Below, in pieces: positions 1 to 10,716 of a DNA stretch of 64,000 nucleotides. The stretch spans positions 9,141 through 73,140 of the forward strand of contig NW_024468524.1 in assembly GCF_001632365.1 (NCBI RefSeq). The letters are read 5' to 3'. Every line of letters begins with the position of its first letter. Position 1 is the stretch's first letter. Under the pieces are notes generated by a model that did no database searches, had not been told where the DNA came from, and saw only the letters and a list, made by a program, of their open reading frames with translations. The position numbers and the translations under genes are program-made. The stretch is from Laetiporus sulphureus 93-53. Its lineage: Eukaryota; Basidiomycota; Agaricomycetes; Polyporales; Laetiporaceae.

Positions 1-714
1 GGTGCCACTATCTTGAGTGGCGAATTGGGTGCTTGCTAGCTTGATGGTCCAATGGATTCCTTTCTGGGCAAGTGGCCTGGTGTCACGTGACCAACGCCTG
101 ACAACTTCCAAATAGAGCAAGTGGCCAGTGTCACGTGACTGGGTGGCTGAATCATGGGCGCTTGGTGGTCATGTGGTAGACACAGTCATGTCCGTGATGT
201 ATGTGGCAGCATTGTGCTGTTTGTCCAAGTATCCACATTGCGAGACCAATATGAAGGTTGGCGTCTGAATAACCACTCAAATGAGGATTTTAATGGTGCA
301 AAAAGAAAGGTGCCACTTAATACTGTGACACAATGGTGATCGGTTTGTGTTGAGTTTCTCAGCCAGCCCGCAGCGCGGCCAGGAGTTCGGGAGTCGCCCG
401 CTCTCTAGAAGATGGCTCCATGGGGCCAAACCGATGGCCCATCCCATTGTAGCCATGCCCTATTATATACACGCGCACTACTACTCTCCCACGCTGGTGG
501 CGCAGGTCGCACCGGGGCCTCTCACATCTGTGCTCCATGCCCAGATTCCAACATGATACACCACCTTCGCATTCGCGGTTACGTTTCAAGATTACATAGT
601 CATCTAGTTTAGATTGATAGCTGCAGCATCAAATTCTGGATGGACATACGAATGCCCTGGCTTCATCATGCAAATCAATTGTCAGTAATTTTTGAACATA
701 TGTGCTCCGTCGAC
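1..714. other. Intergenic, no supported gene
   Basis: No ORF here looks like a gene. Two near-copies of a short element lie close together at 70-91 and 119-139. Each has GTGGCC followed by the palindrome GTCACGTGAC, which contains a CACGTG E-box. They could be binding sites for a bHLH factor, but the gene they would serve lies outside the window or is unknown. The last bases of the first F-box pseudogene reach this region from the right. Confidence 0.5.
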
Positions 715-2707
715 TTATATCTCTCCCGCCTCCCTTCTCCCGTCCGTACCCTTCTCAAACTTCCACTGTCATCTTCCGACCTCTACCTCATTCCCATTGA
801 ATCCGGCACGCACTAGCAGCACGATTTCAAACTGCTCCACCATCCAGAGGCGTATCGCCACCTGGAGAAGCACCGCCACAAACTCGTTTGACAACTGGGG
901 AGCATCCTCAAGGAGTTCAGTTACAGCTCCGGGATCGATAATCTTAATTTCATGATTGCTGAAAGGAAACCGCAATTCGAGGAAGGAGAGACACAGAGGG
1001 CACAGCGTCTTCATCACAGGAGTCTGAAATGACGAACATCAGTCAGGTCGTTGATAAGACTAAATGCTAGTGACTGAAGAGACACTTACCATCCAATGCA
1101 CGAGACCATTGTCAGCAATAGTTTTCAGTTCTTCAGGACAGAACTCTGAGTGGAGCCTCAGGGCAGATGGCATTCCAAATCTGGCATCCGCATTGTAAGG
1201 CTCCAACTATTTATACTATTTACACTCCTGAGGTATAAATAAATAGTATATAGTAAATGGTTATCTATATGTCATATAAACAGTTTATATAAAGTTTATA
1301 TAGTTTTTTTTGGTCTCATCTTTTGATGGAGTTTTACTCAACTGTGAGCAGCCTGTGTGATTGTTGAGGCCTTGAAGGACCTGTTTGCATCAGCAAGCAC
1401 ATGACAGTGAGCAGAAAACAAACATTCAATATCAACACTTGCACCAGGAATGACAAGGAAATCTTATGTTATATAAGAAATGACAAGAAACTCATGTTCA
1501 AAGCCTATATGATGATCAACTGTCAGTGGTGGCTTCTGTCAAACACTATGACTTTCAATTGGCTCACTGTTGTGCTGTCAAATCTAGCAATTGTGCACTC
1601 AATAGCCCTATATCATCATAAAACTATGTATACTATATATATACATCTATTTACAATGTACAGGCCCAACTGTAAATAAACAGATATAGTAAACAGTTAA
1701 AACTATGTAACATAGTAAATAGATAGAAATGTTGGAGCCTTACCGCATTGCGCATGAGCAAGGCAAGCTGGCGTTGGGGACATCACAGCCTTCCCCCCTC
1801 GCACGCAAGGTAATTTCAGCTGCAACTTTGTGATGTGCTTTAACAGGTCGTCAGGCCAGTCTCCGGGCAACCGATCTGTGTGTAGCATGTCCAGATGCTT
1901 CCATTGTTCATTTGCGAGCTCATACCACGGCTCCGTTCCTTCCTGGTATCGGCGCATGTACCCATCTTTAAGGTTCCACATTTGCACAGTGTTTACCTCT
2001 GGAAAAGCACATACGAATGCCCTGACGGGAAAGATGCACGTGGTGATCACTAGCCGACGCAAACTTGTGGAAGTGCCAGGTTCGATGCCAGTGCAGTCCT
2101 CGGCGTCCTCGATGGTCACGTCCTGCAGCTCTAGCGTGTGCAGATGAGGCAAGGAGGTTACAATGACAAGCAGGCTGTGTAAACCTGAGACAACATCGAG
2201 AAAGTCTTTGATGCAAAGTGTGTACAGCATTTTCAGCAGATGATTCAGCATATCAGCATAGAATTTGGGCTCCCGCAATTCCACGTGTTGAACAGACTTT
2301 GCGCCATGTAGCGCAGCACCTAGGCCCAGGTATCGTCATGCTAATTCGTGCCAGTGCCCAATCGAGAATTTATGAAGATGACTTGCATGCTGTAGCAGCC
2401 GCGTCAGCGAGTACACCCAGTCTTCGTAGTCAGGCTCCTGTTCTCGATAGCACTCTAGCGATTCATTCCGAATCGTGAGAGAACGCAGATAGGTGGCCCG
2501 TATGTGGGTGGTGTCAGCAAGGACGAACTCGACGAATGAGATGAACCTCCGAAAGTCGAAAATCTGTGGGCTGTGAGAGTACAATGCGTAGCTCAGTCCA
2601 ATCTCCCTGAAGTCGTGGCAGGTCACAGAGAGACTGAGAACATCTTGCTTCGAAAGATTGTCCACTATCTGTTGAATCGTTTCGGCAGCAAGATGGTTGA
2701 ATGACAT
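715..2707 (-). pseudogene. F-box/LRR-like pseudogene, interrupted by a MITE
   Basis: Minus-strand reading from ATG 2707 gives an F-box-like start (MSFNHLAAETIQQI) nearly identical to that of the intact paralog at 6539-7871, then leucine-rich text typical of this family. The copy is broken. There is an in-frame TGA at 2336-2338 in the segment matching HWDDLVKHY of the paralog at 4953. A 547-bp transposon sits at 1196-1742. The frame also shifts between the text upstream and downstream of the insertion, perhaps at the G6 run near 1795-1800. After the insertion, codons resume that match the conserved region ending HWM just before an intron (GTAAGT donor near 1090, CAG at 1024-1026). A last exon follows, with another in-frame TGA near 769. 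Remains end about 715. The family relationship is seen in the sequence; loss of function is inferred from the lesions. Confidence 0.85.
1196..1742. mobile_element. hAT-like MITE with 8-bp target duplication
   Basis: This is a 547-bp AT-rich element bounded by terminal inverted repeats that begin TAAGGCTCCAAC. The first 12 bases are perfect, and about 27 bases can be paired with a few mismatches (both arms run into CTATTTAC). It is flanked by the direct repeat CCGCATTG at 1188-1195 and 1743-1750. Eight-base target duplications and TA-starting ends fit the hAT superfamily. It holds no transposase, only short chance ORFs, so it is a non-autonomous miniature element. It lies inside an F-box gene, whose reading can be followed on both sides. 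A Tc1/mariner assignment with a TA duplication is possible but explains the eight matching flanking bases less well. Confidence 0.85.
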
Positions 2708-2835
2708 ATTGTCGGTCGAGACAGAGCGTGAGTAGATGGCGTGATGATGCATCATCGAGCACCTTCGTGGGGGTTTAAGTAATGGATCAGCAAGACTGAG
2801 AGCAGTGGCTGTGGCTAAACAATGAGGCATATTGG

Positions 2836-2880
2836 AACTCAGCGGCCAGCCTTGGTGGCTGGTCAGTGCCACACAGGATG
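2836..2880 (-). promoter_or_regulatory. Shared upstream element of the F-box family (copy 1)
   Basis: Lies about 130-175 bp upstream of the pseudogene ATG at 2707. On the plus strand it reads GAACTCAGCGGCC, then a gap, then GTGCCACACAGG. Nearly the same words in the same order lie upstream of the intact minus-strand gene (8018-8063). Possible conserved promoter element. Function is inferred only from conservation and position. Confidence 0.5.
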
Positions 2881-4790
2881 AACTGCATGATCCACGTGGT
2901 ACTCTTTTGTGCATTCGAATCCCAGCATTTTGCGCCATTATAAACACGTGTCCTGAGAGTTTTCCTGCTGAATATTATGGTCAGCTCTATTTACTTATGA
3001 TCGTACTTCAAGCGGGTATACTTGTGTAAGTCAAAGGCTCATTGCTACATGAGGCCCCGTCTCCCATTCCACAGTGTCTGATAAGAGAGGAGCCATTCAC
3101 ATCGTCCGATGTCGACCACGACTACCTGGTAGCGAAGACTGGTACTAGCATCAAATGCTGGAGCAAACAACAGAGACGCAACCGAGCCTTTGTCAGAACA
3201 AGTGTGTTCTTCCGAAGGAAGAAAATCGATTGCGACTCAAAGCCTTCAGTGTTTATGGTTGGAGATCTCTGTAATGTGATGAAGAAGAAGTTATCTATCA
3301 CTCACCTTCACGAGCATCATATGGTTTTCGCTTCGAATTCGCAATTCAGTGCATGCCCAAAACCTCCTTTGCATAGATTTCTGATGTGAAACAGCACAGA
3401 CTCATTCATAACGGAACAGATATCATCGAAAGCGTGTTACAGAGCGCATTGCGTGCCTTCGAAATGGCAACTTTGCGAGATGTAACGTCACGTGGTCTGC
3501 GACTCTCATCATAAAGCGTCCAAATTGCGGACAAAGAGGATGCATTGAAGTTAGCCAGTGAAGGAGTGCAATGCGGTACGTACTTGCATCAAGATTCAAG
3601 AAGCCAGAATTTATAAGGGAATCCGTGAGTGATCCCAGAAATGACAGAGCTCTCAGGCTCAGAGCATCACTCCGTCTACCTATAGAAGATGGGACATGCC
3701 CAGCGAGTGGCTGAGGAGAGGAGGCCATCCAGTTTCTATCATGTACTCAACCGAGCTCAAGATATGTACGTAGTACAATCAAATCCTGCCCTGCATGCAG
3801 CGGCGCTCGTCAAATGATTACATAAGAATCTCATGCAGAGTCACTATAGGCTAGTCGCCCCCCCGAACCCCTTCCGCCGCATCCCGCTAGGTATCGCCCC
3901 ATCCACCCACCCCTCCAATTGTGGAACTACAATGTCCGGTGAGTGGCATTTCTATTGTTTGCGCCCGTCTGGTTCTTAAGTTATATTAGACTCGGTCAAA
4001 CATCTTACTAGGATCTTCTCGTCTCCGGATTCCTGTCTGCTCAGTTGCAGGAGGCTTTATGGATCGTGCAGTCAGCCATCGGCACCCTTTGTTGTAGCAT
4101 CGTTTATGCACATGCGGTGACATTATGCCAGCTGTACATTCGGTGCTCAACTTTTGCTGCTAGTCACCAGAATATCACGTTGGAGACGGTCGGACGATAT
4201 GTATAATCGGTGTAACAGCGGGAAGATAGGCTTAATACAACAGATCACATCTGAAAGGCGATGGAACATGATCATGGTATGTCCTGGATTCTGTCCCTCA
4301 AATTACGCGTATCACGCTGCTTAAGCGAACACAGATGGAGATGCTTAAGTAAGTCGTCAAAGCTACGCGCATTCCAAACAGGTGGCCCTTTGCTAGTTCT
4401 GATTCTTGTCGTATGCCGATGCCATCAGCGAGGAACTTGACACAACCGAACATTGTCTTTACGATGAGAGAATATCCTAGGAAGATATATACGAGAAGCT
4501 TAAGTACTGGACCATTTAGTTATAAAGCTTTTGAAAGATGCTTATGTTCATAGCTGTCTACGACACTGTGGCATCGAAGATAAGCGTCTATGCCTATCCC
4601 AATGTCCCTCCTCTTGTGTCCTTAACGATCCGTAACTCGTATGCTTACCTTATAGGCTCCAGTCTCTGTTTTGTCAAGCTGCGCATCGTGGCCTGTTCTT
4701 TCTCAGGCCACGATCTCGGACAGCCCTGGTGATGCCGGCGCGCCACTCACTGGCTTGTGGGAAGGGGGGTTTCTAACAATTGACTTGATC
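2881..4790. other. Intergenic, no supported gene
   Basis: Short ORFs on both strands (for example 3042-3389 plus and 3423-3728 minus) have no recognisable motif, no matching introns and no family resemblance. A C-rich patch near 3858-3920 and many stop codons in all frames suggest non-coding spacer. Confidence 0.45.
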
Positions 4791-4795
4791 TGTAC

Positions 4796-4840
4796 ATGTG
4801 GCCCCGGGCCACACAGATCGCTGGCCAGCGTCTCTCGCTT
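4796..4840 (+). promoter_or_regulatory. Shared upstream element of the F-box family (copy 2)
   Basis: About 140 bp upstream of ATG 4953. It contains TGTGGCCCCG followed by a palindromic GGGCCACACA and then CTGGCC. The same words, TGTGGCCCCG then CTGGCC, occur in gene orientation upstream of the minus-strand paralog. The copy is rearranged relative to copies 1 and 3, so its equivalence is less certain. Confidence 0.4.
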
Positions 4841-4952
4841 ACTGAAAATTCTACTTATAATCGCCGTGAAGCCACTTGGCAATCCATCGATCCGTCCTCC
4901 CAACACATAGTCGCGCCACCGCTCTTCAAAGTACATCGCGGACTGTGACGTT

Positions 4953-6401
4953 ATGTTTTTCACAAGACTCAGCGGTGACTGCGTCCAACAAATAGCAGAT
5001 GGTCTCGACAGCCGTGACGCTCTCAGCCTCTCTTTAAGCTGCCGCGCTTTAAGGGACATCGGATTGCGCTCAGCGCTACGTTCGTACGGCCCACGCAAGT
5101 TCAATCCTCCCAAGTTTGTAGCGTTCGTCAAGTTCTTCCTCTCCGGCCCTCGAAATGGCTTCGCGAGTTCACTCCGCTCGCTCGCCCTCCGGAACTACAC
5201 GCTCCCACAAGCTGTCGATGAAGAGTGGGTACGCGCCTTGATCCAACTGCTCGAAGGGGTGACGCTGCTCCGGGATTTATCGTTGTGCCACTGGGATGAT
5301 CTCGTGAAGCATTACTCTGCGCTGGGCACTGCACTTCGTAATAGTTCTTCTATCGGATGGATAGAGCTGCGCAAGATTAAGTCGATTACGGGATCGCTGC
5401 TCGACCTCCCGGCTTCGCTGCACACGCTGTGCCTCACTGATGTGTTCACGGATTACGAAGGTCTGCACGCGCTGCTCTCTGCCGCAGCTTCCCTTCCTCG
5501 TTTGCACACTGTCGAGCTGCACAGGGTGCGCGCAAGGCATTTCGAATTCGACTGCTTCTCTGATGACCCTCCCGTAGCTACGACTGTGCGCCGATTTGTC
5601 CTCTACAGTTGCGAGCTTCCTTTCATCGTGCTCGTGCGTGCGTTTCCAAAGGTGAGCCATGTGGCGATTTGGGACTCGGGCGATCTATACTTGGCCGACG
5701 AAGGGGTTGACGTGGTGTCTTCATACGCTGACCCTCGCTGGGGGCACCTTGAGGACTTATTCATGAACTCATCATTCGCAGAGCCGATATTGGACGTGGT
5801 GAGCTCCGTGAGAAGTCTGGAGGTGGACTTTGAATGTTCAGCGTGGGAGGCTAGTGGCGAAGTGCCAATTGCTCCCGTTATTGAGAGTGTAGATGAGCAT
5901 CCATGGCTTGGGTGGCTCGGTCCCAAGCACTACGCGGATATGATTGCCGTTGAAGAAAACCCGGAGCGATCGATAGTGAGTGCTCGACCACCAATTCGAA
6001 TAACAATATCTTTAGGTAAATTGACTACTCATGGATCGATTTAGGCTTCTGCGATATCAGCTCTGCTTCCGCTTCATATTACCCGCCTCGACCTCCGTTT
6101 TGTCTACAGGTCTCCGTTTTCTGGTGAAGATGATTTTCATCCCGTCTCCACCGCAGCAATCGAAAACAGGCCAAAGACGTATCATTGGCCAGAGGGTTAT
6201 GTTGCGACGCTGCTCGGCGCTGCGAAGGCGCTCCATGAGTTGGAATGGATTGGAGTGTCGGTGTCGAGGGATGTTGGAGTCAAAGTACAACGACAGTGGA
6301 GACTTCAGAATGGGGAATTGCGGGAGACAACAGATAGGCAAGATGATGGGTTGAGATGGCGACCGAAAGGAAAATTGGAGGAACTGGACGAGTCCATGTA
6401 G
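4953..6401 (+). CDS. F-box/LRR-like protein, intact member A
   Basis: Two exons, 4953-5975 and 6045-6401, with a 69-nt GTGAGT..TTTAG intron in phase 0. The product is 459 aa. Residues about 1-40 form an F-box-like helix bundle (LSGDCVQQIADGL, then a SLSLSC..LRDIG stretch). The rest is a run of leucine-rich segments of the kind used for substrate recognition in SCF ubiquitin ligases (LHTLCL, LPRLHTVEL). The C-terminal exon keeps family motifs WPEGYVATLLGAAK and RQWRL. Exon 1 is 1023 nt, exactly as in the neighbouring paralog. F-box proteins usually dock on Skp1, so a role in SCF targeting is inferred; the substrate is unknown. The gene converges on its paralog at 6539, leaving 137 bp between the two stop codons. 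Exon 2 was found by homology to the neighbour because the plain ORF ends in the intron. Confidence 0.85.
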
Positions 6402-6538
6402 AGGGTGAATCGAAGCAGATTAGAATTTTACTGTGTCATCTTTACATCATCTTATCGCTTTACGGAGAACACACGAGGGGAACTGTTGCAGTAGGAGAGG
6501 TTTATCTAAGCTCGAGAATAATCCCCTTGTCCATTGCC

Positions 6539-7871
6539 CTAAAGCCTCCACGATCTTCGTTCTATCTCGCCCATCTCTCCTCCATTCACCAGCAACTCGA
6601 CCGTCTGCAGTGTCGGGAGCATCCTTGCTGCACATATCAGTCCTGTAAAATATCTTTCCGATAACCGGGGAGTCTCAGTCGAATTACTCTTTGAAGTGCC
6701 GCGGACAGGACGTTCAGTATCGGACGGAGCAAAGTGGAATTGGAGGTGAGAGATATTGAGCTTGGCGATGGTCTGTACAGCGGGAACCTAGAGTGGCATT
6801 CACGTCGGTACGCCATAGGGAGAGAACATGAACGCACAGAGCACTCACCATCCACTGCTGACAATCCCGCTCAGGATAGACTCGCGAAGCATAATTGTAA
6901 TAATCCGGACAAAGCTGCCAAACCTTCACCACACTGGCAGATGGACTCCCCGGGATCGTCCCGGGATAAGGAAAGTCGAGCCTCAGATCCTTCACGCATG
7001 TTGCCACCTCCCCTATCAAGTCTGCAAACCACGCATCCGTTTGTATAGATTCTAAATACTCCCAACGCGCCGCCGGGAGTGAGGGCCCGGTAGACTCATG
7101 CATGTCGAGCAAAAGAATGTCGCGGAGGTGAAGCAGCGTTGCGCTTCGAACGTTCGGGAACGTGCGCACAAATGGGATAATCGGCATGCAGCACCAGCCA
7201 ACCACGAGCCTACGGACGCTCAAAGAGATGTGGGGCACGCCAAATGACATATCGACATTCGCTGCGACAGATACGTCCTTCAATTCCAGGGTATGCAGAT
7301 GGGGAAGGGATGCGATGATGGCGAGGAGTGATGGAAGATAGCCGACGTCTGGCACGTGTGTCTGGGCGAGACAAAGGGTGTGCAGAGAGCTGGGAAAGTG
7401 ATGCAGCGAGATCGGCGCGTTCGCCCTTAATATCATCCCATGCAATTCTATGCGTTCAAGAGAGCGTGCGTTGCTGAGTGCAGTACCTATAGCGGGGCAC
7501 CACACAGAAATCTTCTGCCAGTAGCATATCGAGAACTCGCGTAGGGAGGTGGCGTCCTGTAGCAGCCGAATCAAGGCCTGTGCCCACTCTGCACGAAAAC
7601 TGCACGAGTGGAATATAATCGGATTGTACAGCTTGAGCGAGCGCAAGTATGTCGCGCGCTTGGAATCGGAGGAGTGCTTGGAAAGAACGCATTCCGCGAA
7701 CGCAATGAACTTGTCAAACTTGTAACACGGGGCCGCGTATTTGCGCAGTGCGGAACGCAGCCCAATGGCCCTGAGTGTGGTGCACGTCGCAGAGAGATTT
7801 ATCGCATCTTCGCTTGAGAGGTCGTCCGCGATCTGTTGGATGGTTTCGTTGGCGAGGTGATTGAAGGACAT
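6539..7871 (-). CDS. F-box/LRR-like protein, intact member B
   Basis: Exons 6849-7871 and 6539-6787 with a 61-nt GTGAGT..TCTAG phase-0 intron; 423 aa. The start MSFNHLANETIQQIADD is chosen at 7871 because the pseudogene at 2707 starts with the same words; an in-frame ATG 11 codons upstream (7904) is possible. F-box-like region about residues 1-40, then leucine-rich segments including LHTLCL and LPHLHTLELKDV. The second exon ends RRSWRL, matching RQWRL of member A but stopping about 36 residues earlier. Exon 1 length (1023 nt) and the intron site right after the WM residues are shared with member A and with the pseudogene, so the copies are recent duplicates. A TATA-like tatataaatttg lies near 7985. 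Skp1 binding and SCF role are inferred from the fold. Confidence 0.85.
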
Positions 7872-8017
7872 GTTCGCATTCGCAGTATAGCGGATCGGGA
7901 CCACAACGACAATGTAGCGAGCAATGTTGGAGAGAATTTAAGTGAGCGAAAAGAGGCCTGTGAGACCAGGGACGGAGGCCATCTATATAAATTTGTGAAC
8001 GAGTGGCCAAGTTTAAA

Positions 8018-8063
8018 CTCAGCGGCAAGGCCAGTGGCACGTCGGGGCCACACAGGTCGGACC
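8018..8063 (-). promoter_or_regulatory. Shared upstream element of the F-box family (copy 3)
   Basis: About 150-190 bp upstream of ATG 7871. On the plus strand it reads AAACTCAGCGGC, GGCCAGTGGC, then CGGGGCCACACAGGTC. It pairs word for word with copy 1 at 2836-2880. This block is conserved while surrounding spacer is not obviously so, which suggests either a regulatory site or the edge of a duplication unit. Confidence 0.5.
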
Positions 8064-8864
8064 GCCTAGTGGTCGGTCCTAACGGATTTATTGTCAATTG
8101 ATCATGACCAACTGAAAGATGTGCATAGCCTGTACCTACCTGTGATCTTCTGGTCCTCCACATGCGTGCACATATGTGGAAATGAAACTCGTACGTACAT
8201 ATACAACCGGCCAGGTACGCGCGCCATGACCGCAGCTTACGTTGATGTCCGTTCTATCATGCATCGCAGTCGAATTTTAAGTCATCCTCACCCCAGATGA
8301 TCGTCTAAGTATACATGACGTCCTGATCCCTGTGGGTTCGTCCGCTATGCGGCAGAGAGTAGAAGATGTCCTAGAAGCCACGATCGGCAGGGATGCAGAC
8401 GTCAAAGACTCGTCCGTGCGTGCCACGTGGTCGGATTTCTTGAAATGCTTTGGAAGAAACGGAGAAAGCTGCACAGATTCTGGGAATGTAGACATCAGAG
8501 TCTCGCTCGAAGATGCTCATGCCCGGCCATATGTCAGTTCAGCAACGGGAGCAGGCTGGTCAAGAGCACCTCAGCGGCTTGAGGGCATTGAAATATTGCC
8601 TGTTCAATATTTGCATGGGCTGGTAATTTCAGAGGTTAGAAAATATGGGTCAGTACTGTGCAGGTAGACTTCGTATAAAAACAAAGATGACCGTCGAAAC
8701 CTGAGACGAGCGCTATCGTGTCCTGTGCCGATCAGCAACACCAAGTTCAAGGCGCCTATCTCCGCCTACAGCACCGTCTCTCACTGCCACAAGCGATCCA
8801 CAAGCAATTCTCGAAGGACATCGATTGGTGCTGCCTACGTGCGATCAATGGCGCACGTCCCTGA
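8064..8864. other. Intergenic between divergent F-box copies
   Basis: No supported gene. A plus-strand ORF at 8332-8667 (111 aa) and a minus ORF at 8277-8495 overlap and have no recognisable features. Confidence 0.4.
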
Positions 8865-9708
8865 CATGTCTGCACTCCGATACTCTCCAAATTATTATCG
8901 ATAACGTTTCAGTCTAGGACGCGCCCTCAGAGTCCCGACAGTTTCGCTTCATCTAAGTTATCTGCATTCTATGACTTCGTCTTTGCCGAACCCAGTGTGA
9001 GAATGACCTACATTCGCTCCGTGAAGCTCGAGGAGCCGATCCACTACTCCCCGTTTGATTATGATTCGCCTGTCGCCACCACGATGTGGACAAGTTCTTT
9101 GGCTCGCCTCCCTAGAAGAGCCCCTGCTCTGCGATCGCCATCGCTGCACCGCCTGGACACCATGATTGCTCGTCACCCGCACCTCGCCCATTGAGCTCCG
9201 CGACGCTCCTGCTGTGCAACACATCAATCTGAGATACTCAACTTCGCAATCGCTTCGATATCTACCAAACGATCTACACACATTGTGCCTGGGTGATATC
9301 GTAGTACGAGAGAGCCCAGAACTCGGTGCTTCCCTTGCTATTCTCTGTCACCTCATCGCTTCCTTGTCTCCATACTCTTGAATTGCGCGTCGTCGCACTT
9401 TCACCACATGTTCAAGTAGACATCCCAGCCGATCCTCAACATGCATCCTTGACTGAGAAACGCCTCGTCTTTTCCTCGTTCTCTGCCTATGTAACTTGCC
9501 CGTCACATCGTTCGTCCGCGCATTCCCCGAAGTAGCGACACTGGAGGTCCATTGGCAGGAGATGGTACACACAGACAGCTGGTTTGGAGCCTGCTGTGGC
9601 TACGTTGCTTGGCGTATTTCTCATCTGAAATTGGACATCGTGCACTATAGAAATCCGACTCGCGCAGTGCTCGCCCACGAATGCCCTAATGCCTCAAAAT
9701 GCGGATAG
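8865..9708 (+). pseudogene. Decayed F-box/LRR-like copy
   Basis: Fragments in several plus-strand frames match the neighbouring family in order. First comes DTLQIIIDNVSV with an in-frame TAG at 8915-8917 (F-box remnant). Then RMTYIRSVKLEEP near 9000, NDLHTLCLGDIVV near 9270-9300, SSLPCLHTLELRVV near 9340-9390, and TSFVRAFPEVATLEV near 9500-9550. At least three frameshifts and one stop separate them, so no product is expected. It is head to head with intact member B. It is far more degraded than the copy at 715-2707, so it is probably older. Start and end are approximate. Confidence 0.7.
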
Positions 9709-10716
9709 AACAATGGTGGATCTCTTTGCAGAATCATGTACGCACTCCGGTCGTGCTAAAATGGTTGCCACTTTGCGCCAACTCGAACCAACTATGACTC
9801 GATGCATAGCACCTTGCAACCCGATAATTTACACCCCATTACGTACGTAAAATCAATCTTCGGGCAGAGGATAGCTCCAGTGACACGGGTCAAGACGTAC
9901 AATATGGGAGAATGTTGTCGCTACCCTGCCAATGGTGAACAGCTGAGTCTATGAAGTGTCACGGCAACGTTTGGATCATGCAGTTGACGTCTACCAGGGA
10001 CATCGCAATGCAGTACGGTGCAACGGTATTCATCTTCGATCCTCTTTGCCGACGACACCGATGATGCCGTCATTCTTGCGGAATGATTCCACAGCGGCAA
10101 AGTTCACCGCGTACAGTCCTTGATCAGGCGCCGCTTATTGTTATTGTGCGCGTGCACTCGTTCATAGGGGCCCGCTAACTTAGCTATACTTATGACCTCT
10201 TTGCTGAAGCGATAGCAGCGTTAAAAGCGCAAATGGCATCACTGGCGCCTCCGGCAAAGTTTAAAGTGAGTGATGCGATGCAGCTTGTGTTGTTGATTGA
10301 TCGATCAACTACGTCTTTGACCACTGTTTTGCATTCCAGTCTTCTATGGTCGGTGTGCTAAAGTGCGGATTACACATGGTGCTCTGCTTCAAACACTTGA
10401 GTTGCCAGTGGCACGAGGTACTGCTCACGTTGGACTGGCCCATGTTTTGGCATTTGCGCACAAGCAGCGGATGAGAATTTGCGACACAGCATAGGTCGGC
10501 ATGTCAGTTTCATCAGCTCGATTGACGACGCCATCAAAGAATGGACGTCGTGGACACCCACGTCTACCTGCTTTCGCAAGGCTTGGGACACCCCCGTGAA
10601 TGCATACAAATCTGTTCGAGGACAACTTTCGTTCTTTTGTCACCTGCTAGCCTTGTCGCCGCGAGACGGTGCTTCCTTTCTTCTCTTAGCTTATCCACAC
10701 AGTTTCATTTCGAGTC
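9709..10716. other. Intergenic, no supported gene
   Basis: Stop-rich on both strands. A minus-strand patch near 10030-10135 reads about 33 open, coding-like codons (AVNFAAVESFRKNDGIIGVV) and may be a gene fragment, but it has no start, no partner exon and no identified family. Confidence 0.35.

Noticed and set aside
1401..1679. 92-aa ORF inside the hAT-like MITE
   Set aside because: AT-rich chance ORF with no transposase motif.
1196..1742. Reading the first MITE as a Tc1/mariner element with TA duplication
   Set aside because: TA lies at both edges, but the full eight flanking bases CCGCATTG match, which fits hAT better.
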